Source: Bog-950 sp046329535 (lineage in GTDB: Bacteria > Bacteroidota > Bacteroidia > Chitinophagales > LD1). From it: a stretch of 64,000 nucleotides of DNA. Made by a program: the position numbers and the translations under genes. The stretch is from positions 186,001-250,000 of the forward strand of contig JAXLUN010000001.1 in the NCBI GenBank assembly GCA_046329535.1. The letters are read 5' to 3'. Every line of letters begins with the position of its first letter. The first letter of the stretch is position 1. The notes beneath the pieces are model-generated. The model saw only the letters and a list, made by a program, of their open reading frames with translations. It searched no databases and was not told the DNA's origin. Positions 1 through 8,700 of the stretch are shown here, in pieces.

Positions 1-136
1 GGTCTTTTTCCGCTTTAAAAACCTGAAATTAGTTTAGTGGAAAGTACAAACTACAGGGTACGCAGTAGATAGTGTTGGTAAGGCCCTGTTTTTTTGTCAG
101 TTTGTAATTCTTACTTCGTACCTGTAATTCTATAGT
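1..136. other. Intergenic leader before ftsE
   Basis: No open reading frame with recognisable content is seen. A weak hairpin (ACAGGG at 53-58 with CCCTGT at 84-89, followed by a T run at 89-95) could be a terminator for a gene lying left of the window, but its 25-nt loop makes it poor. No convincing TAnnTTTG promoter element was found for ftsE. Confidence 0.3.
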
Positions 137-829
137 ATGGAAGAAAACGTTATTACTTACAGCAATGTCAATATTTATCAGGGCGGAACACTCGTTTTAA
201 ACGATGTGAATTTTGAACTGAAACAGGGGGAATTTGTTTACCTGATTGGTAAGACAGGAACAGGTAAGAGTAGTTTCATTAAATCTCTATATGGTGAGGT
301 GCATGTCACAGAAGGACAGGCAATGGTATGCAGTTACAACCTGAAAGAACTTACCCGCAAAGACATTCCATTTTTGAGAAGAAAGTTGGGTATTGTGTTT
401 CAGGATTTTCAGTTACTGAATGACCGGAGTGTTCAGGCTAATCTGGATTTCGTATTACGCGCTACAGGTTGGGAGAGTAAGCAAAAGCGCGAAGAACGTA
501 TTGCTGAAGTATTGAACGAAGTCAGTCTATCACATTTGTCAGGTAAAATGCCCTATCAGATTTCCGGTGGAGAGCAGCAACGATTGGTAATAGCCCGAGC
601 TTTGCTCAACAACCCACCTTTATTGATTGCCGATGAACCTACCGGTAATCTGGACCCCGAAACATCCGATGACATTATTAAACTCTTGATTAAGATTAAT
701 AGAGAACACAACACGGCCGTATTGATGGCTACACATAACTATCAGTTAATTGACCGCTATCCGTCTAAAATCTATAGCTGTGCCAACAACTCCATTAATC
801 AGGAGAAAGGAATTTTTGTTAAGGTATAA
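137..829 (+). CDS. ftsE: Cell-division ABC ATPase FtsE
   Basis: This 230-residue ABC ATPase is predicted to pair with FtsX at the inner membrane and couple ATP hydrolysis to activation of septal wall hydrolases. Visible motifs are Walker A GKTGTGKS (residues 38-45), the ABC signature ISGGEQQR, Walker B LLIADEPTG, a D-loop (NLDPE) and the switch histidine in ATHNY. The stretch LRRKLGIVFQDFQLLNDRSV with its FQDFxLLxDR core is typical of FtsE rather than of generic LolD/MacB-type ATPases, and the length is normal. No ftsX is adjacent, so the partner must lie elsewhere. It converges on purE. The ATPase class is certain; the FtsE identity is likely. Confidence 0.88.
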   Translation: MEENVITYSNVNIYQGGTLVLNDVNFELKQGEFVYLIGKTGTGKSSFIKSLYGEVHVTEGQAMVCSYNLKELTRKDIPFLRRKLGIVFQDFQLLNDRSVQANLDFVLRATGWESKQKREERIAEVLNEVSLSHLSGKMPYQISGGEQQRLVIARALLNNPPLLIADEPTGNLDPETSDDIIKLLIKINREHNTAVLMATHNYQLIDRYPSKIYSCANNSINQEKGIFVKV

Positions 830-875
830 AGATTGGATTGGGTTAAGGTTTTGCCGACTGGCTTATCGCTAAAAC

Positions 876-1394
876 TTATACATCGAAATCATTTCGATAG
901 CCGGCTATCTTTATTTCGCGAATGCTGTTTTCTACTTTTTCCAGCATTTCCTTTTTATAAGCCCCTAGTTTTTCGGCAACAGTAGTGTCAAAAGTGCCTA
1001 CTATTTGCGCGGCTAATATGCCCGCATTCTTCGCTCCATTCAGAGCAACGGTAGCTACAGGAACCCCGCCAGGCATTTGTAGAATGGAAAGCACAGAATC
1101 CCATCCATCTATGGAGTTGCTTGATTTGATAGGTACACCTATTACCGGTAGCGTGGTAACACTGGCTATCATACCGGGTAAATGAGCTGCCCCGCCCGCT
1201 CCGGCTATAATCACTTTTAACCCGCGATTACGGGCTGCTGAAGCATAATCTATCATTCGTTGAGGTGTTCTGTGCGCGCTTACAACTGTCAATTCAAACT
1301 CCACGCCCAAATGCCCAAGCACTTCGGCTGCATCGTTCATTATTTTTAAATCGCTTTCGCTGCCCATAATAATTGCAACCTGTGGAGTGCTCAT
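876..1394 (-). CDS. purE: N5-carboxyaminoimidazole ribonucleotide mutase PurE
   Basis: PurE is a class I mutase that converts N5-CAIR made by PurK into CAIR in de novo purine synthesis. The N-terminal motif VAIIMGSESD, the SAHRTP segment, the AGxGGAAHLPGMIAS loop and the SILQMPGGVPVATVAL block are all present, which is diagnostic. An ATG 21 bases upstream (1415) would add seven residues, but the family usually begins a few residues before VAIIMGS and a promoter-like TACATTTG lies at 1413-1420, so the ATG at 1394 (172 residues) is preferred. The gene follows purK with only a short gap, so co-transcription is expected, with possible extra initiation from that element. Confidence 0.95.
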   Translation of the reverse strand: MSTPQVAIIMGSESDLKIMNDAAEVLGHLGVEFELTVVSAHRTPQRMIDYASAARNRGLKVIIAGAGGAAHLPGMIASVTTLPVIGVPIKSSNSIDGWDSVLSILQMPGGVPVATVALNGAKNAGILAAQIVGTFDTTVAEKLGAYKKEMLEKVENSIREIKIAGYRNDFDV

Positions 1395-1412
1395 GTGTGA
1401 TAATTTGTTTGG

Positions 1413-1420
1413 CAAATGTA
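1413..1420 (-). promoter_or_regulatory. Possible internal promoter -7 element before purE
   Basis: Read on the minus strand this is TACATTTG, an exact match to the Bacteroidota -7 consensus TAnnTTTG, lying between purK and purE. No good -33 TTG is seen 17-22 bp upstream, so it may be fortuitous or a weak internal promoter. Confidence 0.35.
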
Positions 1421-1427
1421 AAAAGTC

Positions 1428-2552
1428 TTATCGCGAAATTACACGCAGATGCTGCTTCACCAACTCTGCTTTAGACAATAGTTCGGCTTTGTCACTACCC
1501 AGAATAGTGACATGTCCCATTTTCCGGCCCGGTTTGGTTTCATGTTTCCCATAAAGATGAACATACACAGCCTTTTGCCTCATCACTTCCTCTATCCCTT
1601 CGTATACGGCTGGCCCGTTGAAATCCGGTTCTCCAATCAAATTCAGCATTAAAGAAGGTTGAATAGGGGAGGTGTCTCCAAGCGGCAGATTTTGTAAAAT
1701 ACGCATCTGTATATCATATTGCGAACAGTAGTTGCCTTCTATACTTTGATGACCACTGTTATGTGCTCTGGGTGCAGTTTCATTGACCAGAATGTTGCCT
1801 TCGGTATCTAAAAACATCTCTACGGCAAACAAACCTGGGCTGTCCAGTGCTTTTACTACGTTCAACGCTACTTGCTGGGCATATGCTGTATAATCTGGAG
1901 ATAGATCGGCCGGTGATATCAAAGAGTCCACCAGATTATAACGACTGTCAAAAACCATTTCAACAGGTGGATAAACGGCTGTTTCCCCCTGTTCATTTTG
2001 TGCCACAATCACAGATATCTCCTTTTGAATAGAAACGAGTTTTTCAAGCACGCAGGGAGCATTAAATGCCTTGGCAAAATCACTTTCATCTCTGATTATT
2101 TCTACACCTTTACCATCGTACCCGCCTTCTCTTAACTTTTGTGCAACCGGCAGAAAATTCAGATAGTTATTTAGTTCATACTTATGTTCAATCAGATGGT
2201 AGGGCGCTGACGGAATCTGGTGGTTTTTGTAAAATTCTTTCTGTTTGCCTTTGTCTTTGATAATTCGCAAAGCAGCAGGACGGGGAATAATATTTACTCC
2301 TTCCTCTTCCAGCTTGAAAAGGGCATCCAGATTAACATTTTCTATTTCAATGGTTAATACATCAACCAGTTTCCCGAATTTATAAACGGTGTCAAAATCA
2401 CGGATGTCACCTTCCACAAAATAGTGGCATAAAGAAGATGCCGGTGGATTTTTGCCGGCTTCCAGTACAAAGGTTTCAGTGTTGTAATTCGCAGCGGCTT
2501 GCAATAGCATTCTTCCTAATTGTCCGCCACCTAAAATTCCTATTTTGAGCAT
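1428..2552 (-). CDS. purK: 5-(carboxyamino)imidazole ribonucleotide synthase PurK
   Basis: PurK is an ATP-grasp enzyme that makes N5-CAIR from AIR, bicarbonate and ATP, supplying PurE. The 374-residue protein starts with the expected IGILGGGQLGRMLLQAA nucleotide-binding loop. It shows the ATP-grasp lid region (REGGYDGKGV), the metal-binding VEMFLDTEGNILVNE segment and the APRAHNSGHQSIE motif of the family. Length and motifs are complete. It is the promoter-proximal gene of a purK-purE unit transcribed leftwards; a promoter with a TTG and TACATTTA pair lies immediately upstream. Confidence 0.96.
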   Translation of the reverse strand: MLKIGILGGGQLGRMLLQAAANYNTETFVLEAGKNPPASSLCHYFVEGDIRDFDTVYKFGKLVDVLTIEIENVNLDALFKLEEEGVNIIPRPAALRIIKDKGKQKEFYKNHQIPSAPYHLIEHKYELNNYLNFLPVAQKLREGGYDGKGVEIIRDESDFAKAFNAPCVLEKLVSIQKEISVIVAQNEQGETAVYPPVEMVFDSRYNLVDSLISPADLSPDYTAYAQQVALNVVKALDSPGLFAVEMFLDTEGNILVNETAPRAHNSGHQSIEGNYCSQYDIQMRILQNLPLGDTSPIQPSLMLNLIGEPDFNGPAVYEGIEEVMRQKAVYVHLYGKHETKPGRKMGHVTILGSDKAELLSKAELVKQHLRVISR

Positions 2553-2573
2553 ATCAATTTTTGTGGCTGCAAA

Positions 2574-2602
2574 TAAATGTAAAAACGCTGATGTGACGGC
2601 AA
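2574..2602 (-). promoter_or_regulatory. purK promoter
   Basis: On the minus strand, TTG (2602-2600) is followed after 18 bp by TACATTTA (2581-2574), a 7/8 match to TAnnTTTG. Predicted transcription start is about 15-20 nt before the purK ATG at 2552. Confidence 0.5.
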
Positions 2603-2709
2603 CGTTTAATTCGGTTAGATGTCACTGTTCACTGCCAACTATAATTTGTTGATAAAATGGATACCCTCAACGCTCTATCCATTGTTTCTTTGAACCACTT
2701 ATAATAGCC

Positions 2710-4158
2710 ATGAAAAAGTTTTGCAGCAATTGCGGAAATCAATTGGAGTTGAGCCAGCGTAACTGCAGCCAGTGCGGAGAAGTTAATCCCTTTTTCGTGG
2801 CTGCCTTTACTATTCTGAGCGACCAAACGGATGCTTTAGAGAAGTTGAAACTGGAGAAGGAGAAAATTGAAAAAGAACTGCAGGAAAAGTTGCAGGCACA
2901 ATTAGAGTTTGAACGTCAGGAGCAAATCAGAAAAGAGCAGGAGGAGGCCGAGAAGATTCGTATGCAGCAATTGCTGGCAGCTAAAAAAGAGGCAGAGAGA
3001 TTAGAGCAGGAAAGGATAGCAGAACTTATTAAGCGAGAGAAAGAAAAGCTGGAAAAAGAACTGGAGGAAAAATTGCATGCCCGGCTTACGGCTGAACGCG
3101 AGCAACAGTTAATGCGGGAGCAGGAAGAAGCGCACAAGTTTAAAGCCAGCGAGTTAGAAATTGCCAGAAGAGAGGCCGAGAGGATAGAGTTATTACTGAA
3201 CCAGGAAAAGGAAAAATTGGCCAGAGAGTTACAACAGCAGTTGGAATCTCAGCTGATGGCAGAGCGTGAACAACGGTTAAAACAGGAGGAAGCAGAGAAA
3301 ATACGGTTACAAAAATTGGCTGCTGACCAAATGATAGCCGAACAGGAAAAGATGGAGGCTGCACTTCAAAGCGAAATTCTTCTGGTTAAACAAACCAGTC
3401 AGGAGTATCAAAAGCAGACTATTGATTGGGTGAATGGGGTTCGTGAAGAGTTACAGCAGATAGAGGTAGAGAACAAAAAATTAAAGCAGGAGGTAGAAAA
3501 TCTGCACCGCATTTTACCGGATAAAACAGAGGCATATTCAGTACCCTTAGCTGCTGAACCATCTATTGCTGAAGCTCGTTTTGAGCGTAAAGCACTATCG
3601 GCTATTATAGGCTTTGTTTTTCTGATTGGTGCCGGATTAGTATTGTTCTATATGATTAACTGGCAGACTAATAAACAGGCATCGGTGGCTAAGGAACCTG
3701 CTAAATCCATTTCTGCAAAGGAGGAATCATCCAACTCAGACGTTAAAGAATACATCCCCGTTGTTTCTCCCGAAGTCTCCAATGAGAAAAAAGCGGATTT
3801 AACGGCTATTGCACAGCCGGATAAAATATCAATATCTACATTGAATGAGCAACCTGAAGTAAAAAGCGAAATAATAAAAAAGCCTTCATCCTCCAGAATC
3901 TCTGGAATATCTGCACAAACAATAGCCGCTGATATGGTGGGGCAGAAGATTTCGGGATGCGATATTCTCATCCGGTCAATAGAAGAGGTAAGTTCAGTAT
4001 CTGGCCTAAAACTAATTGACAAACTTCCCTCAGGGCAATTGAAGTATAAGTTTTCAGCTACAATTACCCAAAACAAACAGACTTACAGAACAAGCCCTTA
4101 CATCTATTATCAGACCAACGGAACTTTTGTCAAATTAGATGGTACTAATTGCGAGTAA
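2710..4158 (+). CDS. Zinc-ribbon, long coiled-coil, single-pass membrane protein
   Basis: I do not recognise a named family for the full 482-residue protein. It opens with a zinc ribbon (C5xxC8...C19xxC22). Residues about 45-270 form a very charged coiled coil built from three tandem copies of a 56-61-residue unit, each starting with an EKEK[IL]xxEL motif near residues 49, 110 and 166. One hydrophobic helix (about 297-318, IIGFVFLIGAGLVLFYMI) follows, then a low-complexity linker and a C-terminal domain of about 75 residues that should lie outside the cytoplasm. The layout suggests a cytoplasmic sensor or scaffold joined to a periplasmic domain. It is followed after 2 nt by a secreted MORN protein, probably in one operon. 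Confidence 0.85.
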   Translation: MKKFCSNCGNQLELSQRNCSQCGEVNPFFVAAFTILSDQTDALEKLKLEKEKIEKELQEKLQAQLEFERQEQIRKEQEEAEKIRMQQLLAAKKEAERLEQERIAELIKREKEKLEKELEEKLHARLTAEREQQLMREQEEAHKFKASELEIARREAERIELLLNQEKEKLARELQQQLESQLMAEREQRLKQEEAEKIRLQKLAADQMIAEQEKMEAALQSEILLVKQTSQEYQKQTIDWVNGVREELQQIEVENKKLKQEVENLHRILPDKTEAYSVPLAAEPSIAEARFERKALSAIIGFVFLIGAGLVLFYMINWQTNKQASVAKEPAKSISAKEESSNSDVKEYIPVVSPEVSNEKKADLTAIAQPDKISISTLNEQPEVKSEIIKKPSSSRISGISAQTIAADMVGQKISGCDILIRSIEEVSSVSGLKLIDKLPSGQLKYKFSATITQNKQTYRTSPYIYYQTNGTFVKLDGTNCE

Positions 4159-4160
4159 AT

Positions 4161-5405
4161 ATGCGAAGCAAACGACCATTTATTTTCTTAAGTCTTACCA
4201 TTTCGTATCTCTTCGTAAATACCATAAGTGCGCAGGATTATCAAACCGGATTAATAACTGACGGTGCCGGGCACCGCAAAGAAATTCTATACGACCGTAC
4301 TCAAATCGTTGTGGCAGATAACGTTTACAAGAGCTTGTATAAAATCTTCGATAAAAAGAAGAAACTCCAATGCACAATAACTTTGGTTCATAACCGGCCG
4401 CAAAACTTACTGCTCATCACTGTACGTCCCGAAAATGCTCCCTCCTTTGGTAATACCGTAAAATACGACAAGAATATTAGTGGCCTTATTTTCAGTAATG
4501 TCGCCAAACTAGATACAAATTATCGTATAGAAAATCATTACACTTATTTGTTTTCGTTTACTGATACGGTATTCGAATACGCTGCACTCCATAAAATTAA
4601 AGCCGATGCGGCTTCGGAAATGATATTAGACCCCTTAAATGTAAACCGCGTAAAAAAACACAATAGTATTATTACTAAGCTCCTTCAAACGGACGCTGCA
4701 CTGAGTCGGTTTCTACCCGAAACAGAAGCAAAAATTAGCCTGTTCAATAAACAATTAATCCGTTTGCGCGATACCTTGTCGTATAAATCCGGTCTTTACA
4801 ACATGGCTGTTGATACAATACAAAGACGTATACAGGAAGATATTTCTTTCTACTTTAAGAAGGTAAGACCAGCTGAAACTGAAATGAACTATAAAGGAGA
4901 TAAGGTGAAAGGAAAACCGAGTGGTAAAGGCTTGCTGATAAATGCCGGTAATGTTTATGATGGTAATTTTAAATCCGGCAATTTTTTGTCAGGATATGTA
5001 TCTCTTAAACGCGAAGATTATGAGTATATCGGCAATTACGGTAATGATACTTTTAGTGGCATTGGTCGGCTGAAATATAAGAGCGGAAATTATCTTTTGG
5101 GAGTATTCAATAAAGGGCAATTAGAAGATGGTGTCAGCCTGATGAAAACAGATAGCTCTTCCTATTTCTATGGGGCCGTTATTCACGGAAAGCACTCAGG
5201 TTACGGAGAGCTATCTAAAGATGAAGTAGAAATCTATCTGGGTGAATTTACCGATGGTAAGTTGATGAAGGGGTACACACGGCAATACAACAAACGGGAT
5301 GAGCTGGAATACTACAAAACGGAGTATGGTGAGCGGATAAAGATAAATCAGACAGACGCAGAAAGATATCTGCAGCTACTGATAAAATCCAAGGATAGAT
5401 TTTAA
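4161..5405 (+). CDS. Secreted MORN-repeat protein
   Basis: An N-terminal signal peptide (MRSKRPFIFLSLTISYLFVNTISAQ) is followed by about 220 residues of unrecognised sequence. A C-terminal block from about residue 245 then resembles MORN repeats (GKGLLINAGNVYDGNF, FSGIGRLKYKSGNYLLGVF, HSGYGELSKDEVEIYLGEF). MORN units are short beta-hairpins often used for protein or membrane contact. An in-frame TTG at 4149 overlaps the upstream gene, but the ATG at 4161 directly precedes the signal peptide and lies 2 nt after the upstream stop, so it is chosen. Its 3' end overlaps the convergent histidine kinase by 4 nt. It is probably co-expressed with the zinc-ribbon/coiled-coil protein. Function unknown. 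Confidence 0.85.
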   Translation: MRSKRPFIFLSLTISYLFVNTISAQDYQTGLITDGAGHRKEILYDRTQIVVADNVYKSLYKIFDKKKKLQCTITLVHNRPQNLLLITVRPENAPSFGNTVKYDKNISGLIFSNVAKLDTNYRIENHYTYLFSFTDTVFEYAALHKIKADAASEMILDPLNVNRVKKHNSIITKLLQTDAALSRFLPETEAKISLFNKQLIRLRDTLSYKSGLYNMAVDTIQRRIQEDISFYFKKVRPAETEMNYKGDKVKGKPSGKGLLINAGNVYDGNFKSGNFLSGYVSLKREDYEYIGNYGNDTFSGIGRLKYKSGNYLLGVFNKGQLEDGVSLMKTDSSSYFYGAVIHGKHSGYGELSKDEVEIYLGEFTDGKLMKGYTRQYNKRDELEYYKTEYGERIKINQTDAERYLQLLIKSKDRF

Positions 5406-7897
5406 CTCTGCTTTTCCATTTTGCGAATGGTAAAACGGAAGATGGTACCGCCTTTTTCTGCATTTTCAAACCATATTCTGCCTCCATGCAGTTCTACAAT
5501 TTTTTTGCAGATAGCCAGACCTACACCGGTACCGCTGTATTCGCTCTCCGAATGCAGTCGCTGAAATATCTGATAGATTTTATCTTTAAAATCCTCTCTT
5601 ATACCAATACCGTTATCTGCTACGGAGAATTCCCATTCCTTTTCTCGTTCAAGGCAGGCAATGGTAATTTCAGGCTTATTGTCTTTAATAAATTTTATCC
5701 CGTTATCAATCAGGTTTTGAAAAAGTTGGAACATCTGGCTGGCATCTGCCAGAATTACGGGCAGCGGACCAACATGAACCGTAGCATGACTGCTGGTAAT
5801 AGTGCTCTTTAAAGAGGCGGTTACGTTTGCAACTACTTCGTTCATATTGGTAGATACAAACGGTTTAGGGGTAGAGGATATACGGGAGTAGTTGAGCAAA
5901 TCAAGAATTAATGCCTGCATCCTTCTGGCACCGGCTACCGAAAAGTCAATAAACTCCAGGGCCTCACTATCCAGTTTGCCTTTGTAGCGGGTTTCAAGCA
6001 ATTGCAGATAGCTGGCAATGGTTCTCAAAGGTCCCTGCAGGTCATGTGATGCGACATAGGCAAATCGCTCCAGTTCCTCATTAGACCTTTGCAGCAAAGT
6101 AGCCCGGTTCTCTAATTCAATCTGAATATTCTTCAATGCAGAAATATCAAAAACCATCACCATACCATAAACCACCTCGCCCTTATCATTTCGAATAGGA
6201 GTGTGGTGCACTTTCATTTGTCTGCCAAAAAAGACCTGTTCTTCTTCACTTGAATGGCCATCCAGTATCTCTCGATATAGTTTTTCTACGCGCGCAAGTT
6301 CAGTGGGTCGAATGGTTTCGGATACAGTCTTTCCTTCTATCTCACTTTTGGGCTTACTGATAACACCTACCAGGGGACCATCCGCCAGAAGGAAACGCAT
6401 ATCACGGTCAAAAATAAATATGGCTGCATTGGGCAGATGATGGGCTATCTCTCGGTAGAGTTGCTCGGATAGTTTAATCTCCTCTCTCGCCTCACGTATA
6501 GCAGTTACATCGGTTGACACACCAAGAATATTGATGTCATTGTCTACCAACGAAGGAATGATCTTTTTAACCGTTTGCAGCCAGGTAGTGCTTTTGGTTT
6601 CTTTGTTATAGTAACTCTTTTCCGGAAACTTTACTTCGCTGTTCAGCCTGATAACTTCTTCGTCCTGTTGTTTAAACTCGGCCAGTTCTTCTTTAGTAAA
6701 GTTATGTTCCGTATCAAAATGACCTTCCAGTTCCTGGGCCGTCATATTGTAGAATTTGGCTACCGATTCGTTCGCCAGTAAAAACTTACCATCCTTATCT
6801 TTTACAAAAATCAGATTAGGAGTTGAGTCTATGATTAACCTAAGGAAATCTTTTTGCCTTTTCAATTCACCCTGAAATCTTTCCCGCTCCAGCATTTCCT
6901 TTTGTATTCGCTCATTAACCTGCATTAACTCACGGGTTCTTTCATTAACTTTAAGTTCCAGTTCAGCGTTAATGTTTTTCAGAAGTTTCTCATTGTGCTT
7001 GCGGTCACTGATGTCCCGCACATGCATCAATAGAGCTTTCTGCTCTTTAAAGTCAATATGCGCAGCACTTATCTCAATGGGTATAACAAGTCCTTCCTCT
7101 GTTATACACTCACTTTCAAATTTTGTAATCTCTCCGGAAACTATTTTGGGTTGTCGTTCACGAATTGTCGCATGAATCTCCGCGGGCGATACATCGTAAA
7201 TGCTCTTGCCTATAAGATTTTCGGCAGTATGATGATGCAGTTTGCAGGTCGCCTCATTTACATCCAGAATAACCCCCTCATAGCTTTCTACATAGATGGC
7301 ATCGGGGGAGTTGACGTAAATATCACGAAAACGTTTTTCACTGTTTTTTAACGATATCTCTGCCAGCCTTCTTTCCTTGACCTGTTCGTAAAGTTTTTGG
7401 TTAGCTTCCGATAACTGACGGGTACGAGTGATTACTTTCGATTCCAGATCTTCTTTGGCCAGAATAAGTTCCTCTTCTAACTTTCGTTGTTGAGTCGTAT
7501 CTGTGCAGATAACAACCGAGCCTAAAAAATCTCCGTCTGTTGCCATAATAGGCCGACCACTCATCTTGACCCACACAGCTTCACCAGCCTTATTTTTCAT
7601 CTGCAACTCGTAACTGTCCGATATCCCTTTTTTTCTTAGCTGCAGTTTTGCTTTCGATAGGTTTCGGTTAGCTTCATTGTAAATAAGGTCGAATATCTCT
7701 TTGCCTGTTAACTCCTCTGTAGTGTAGCCTAGTATTTTGCAAAAACTCTCATTGGCGTAAACTAATATACCTTCTGCATTAACACAGTAAACACCCTCCG
7801 TAATCCACTCTACTAGATCCTGAAAGTGAACATCAACTTCCTGCCCTTGAGCGCTGGAAAATTTGATGCCTTTTTGTTCGTTGGTTTTATCAGCCAT
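5402..7897 (-). CDS. Soluble multi-PAS sensor histidine kinase
   Basis: The 831-residue kinase has four PAS domains (roughly residues 25-135, 190-305, 350-460 and 475-590) joined by coiled-coil linkers. A HisKA dimerisation helix carries the phospho-acceptor motif SHDLQGPLR. The HATPase_c domain has N-box NLIDNGIKF, G1 DNGIG, F-box FQRL and G2 GTGVGLAICKKI. No membrane helix is seen, so sensing is probably cytoplasmic. The SHDLQ-type H-box resembles phytochrome-like kinases. No response regulator is adjacent, so its partner is unknown. Autophosphorylation and transfer to an aspartate are inferred from the intact motifs. The ligands of the PAS domains cannot be read from sequence. Confidence 0.93.
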   Translation of the reverse strand: MADKTNEQKGIKFSSAQGQEVDVHFQDLVEWITEGVYCVNAEGILVYANESFCKILGYTTEELTGKEIFDLIYNEANRNLSKAKLQLRKKGISDSYELQMKNKAGEAVWVKMSGRPIMATDGDFLGSVVICTDTTQQRKLEEELILAKEDLESKVITRTRQLSEANQKLYEQVKERRLAEISLKNSEKRFRDIYVNSPDAIYVESYEGVILDVNEATCKLHHHTAENLIGKSIYDVSPAEIHATIRERQPKIVSGEITKFESECITEEGLVIPIEISAAHIDFKEQKALLMHVRDISDRKHNEKLLKNINAELELKVNERTRELMQVNERIQKEMLERERFQGELKRQKDFLRLIIDSTPNLIFVKDKDGKFLLANESVAKFYNMTAQELEGHFDTEHNFTKEELAEFKQQDEEVIRLNSEVKFPEKSYYNKETKSTTWLQTVKKIIPSLVDNDINILGVSTDVTAIREAREEIKLSEQLYREIAHHLPNAAIFIFDRDMRFLLADGPLVGVISKPKSEIEGKTVSETIRPTELARVEKLYREILDGHSSEEEQVFFGRQMKVHHTPIRNDKGEVVYGMVMVFDISALKNIQIELENRATLLQRSNEELERFAYVASHDLQGPLRTIASYLQLLETRYKGKLDSEALEFIDFSVAGARRMQALILDLLNYSRISSTPKPFVSTNMNEVVANVTASLKSTITSSHATVHVGPLPVILADASQMFQLFQNLIDNGIKFIKDNKPEITIACLEREKEWEFSVADNGIGIREDFKDKIYQIFQRLHSESEYSGTGVGLAICKKIVELHGGRIWFENAEKGGTIFRFTIRKMEKQS

Positions 7898-8116
7898 TAA
7901 TAGTTCTCAAAATGATTCGTTTTTTCTGCTCTTCAACATGAAGTTAAGCTTTACTTACCATCTAAACTTCATTTTATACGCAATATTTCAATAAATGTTT
8001 GAAAGGTAACTTTTTATTAACGAAGTATATAAACGCATCCCCAACAAATTCTTAAGGCTACATGTTTATTATTTCAATCTGCGTTATTTACTTTGCCATA
8101 TAAATAAGTTACCTCT

Positions 8117-8689
8117 ATGTCACTTACTCCATCTAATATGATTCCGCTGGGCACCTTAGCACCTCATTTTTCTTTACCCGATGTAGTTTCCGGTCACACA
8201 TTATCACTGCAGCAACTCAAAGGCTCATCAGCTACCATGGTCATGTTTTTGAGTAATCATTGTCCGTATGTAAAGCACATTAATCAGGGCTTGGTTCAGC
8301 TGGCCACCGATTATCTTTCTAAAGAAATTGGCTTTGTTGCCATCAGTTCCAATGATATTAAATCACATCCCGCTGATGCTCCCGAAAAAATGAAAGAACT
8401 GGCTGTAGAAATGAGATACCCTTTTGCCTATTTATATGATGAAACACAGCAGGTAGCCAGGGCTTATGATGCTGCCTGCACCCCCGACTTTTACGTTTTT
8501 GATAAAGACTTAAAGTTGGTATACCGCGGACAATTTGACGATTCGCGCCCATCTAATCAGATACCGGTTACAGGTAAAGACATTCGTGAGGCATTCGAAA
8601 ACATACTAGCAGGCAAAGAGGTATCGCCCTATCAACGCCCGGGTATAGGCTGCAACATTAAGTGGAAACATGAGATGCATGACCTGTAA
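8117..8689 (+). CDS. Thioredoxin-fold (AhpC/TSA-like) protein, single-Cys active site
   Basis: This 190-residue thioredoxin-fold protein resembles the AhpC/TSA redoxin group found near metabolic genes. The active-site region reads SNHCPYVKH, a CxxV variant in which the second cysteine of CxxC is replaced. Another conserved cysteine sits in DAACTPDFYVFD and could act as the resolving residue, as in some peroxiredoxins. No signal peptide is evident, so it is probably cytoplasmic. It is divergent from the PAS kinase and separated from it by about 220 bp. Substrate unknown; thiol peroxidase or reductase activity is inferred from fold only. Confidence 0.85.
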   Translation: MSLTPSNMIPLGTLAPHFSLPDVVSGHTLSLQQLKGSSATMVMFLSNHCPYVKHINQGLVQLATDYLSKEIGFVAISSNDIKSHPADAPEKMKELAVEMRYPFAYLYDETQQVARAYDAACTPDFYVFDKDLKLVYRGQFDDSRPSNQIPVTGKDIREAFENILAGKEVSPYQRPGIGCNIKWKHEMHDL

Positions 8690-8700
8690 AACAAAAGGAA

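Noticed and set aside
2629..2826. 65-codon minus-strand frame over the start of the zinc-ribbon gene
   Set aside because: Overlaps the CxxC zinc ribbon coding start and the likely promoter; no recognisable content.
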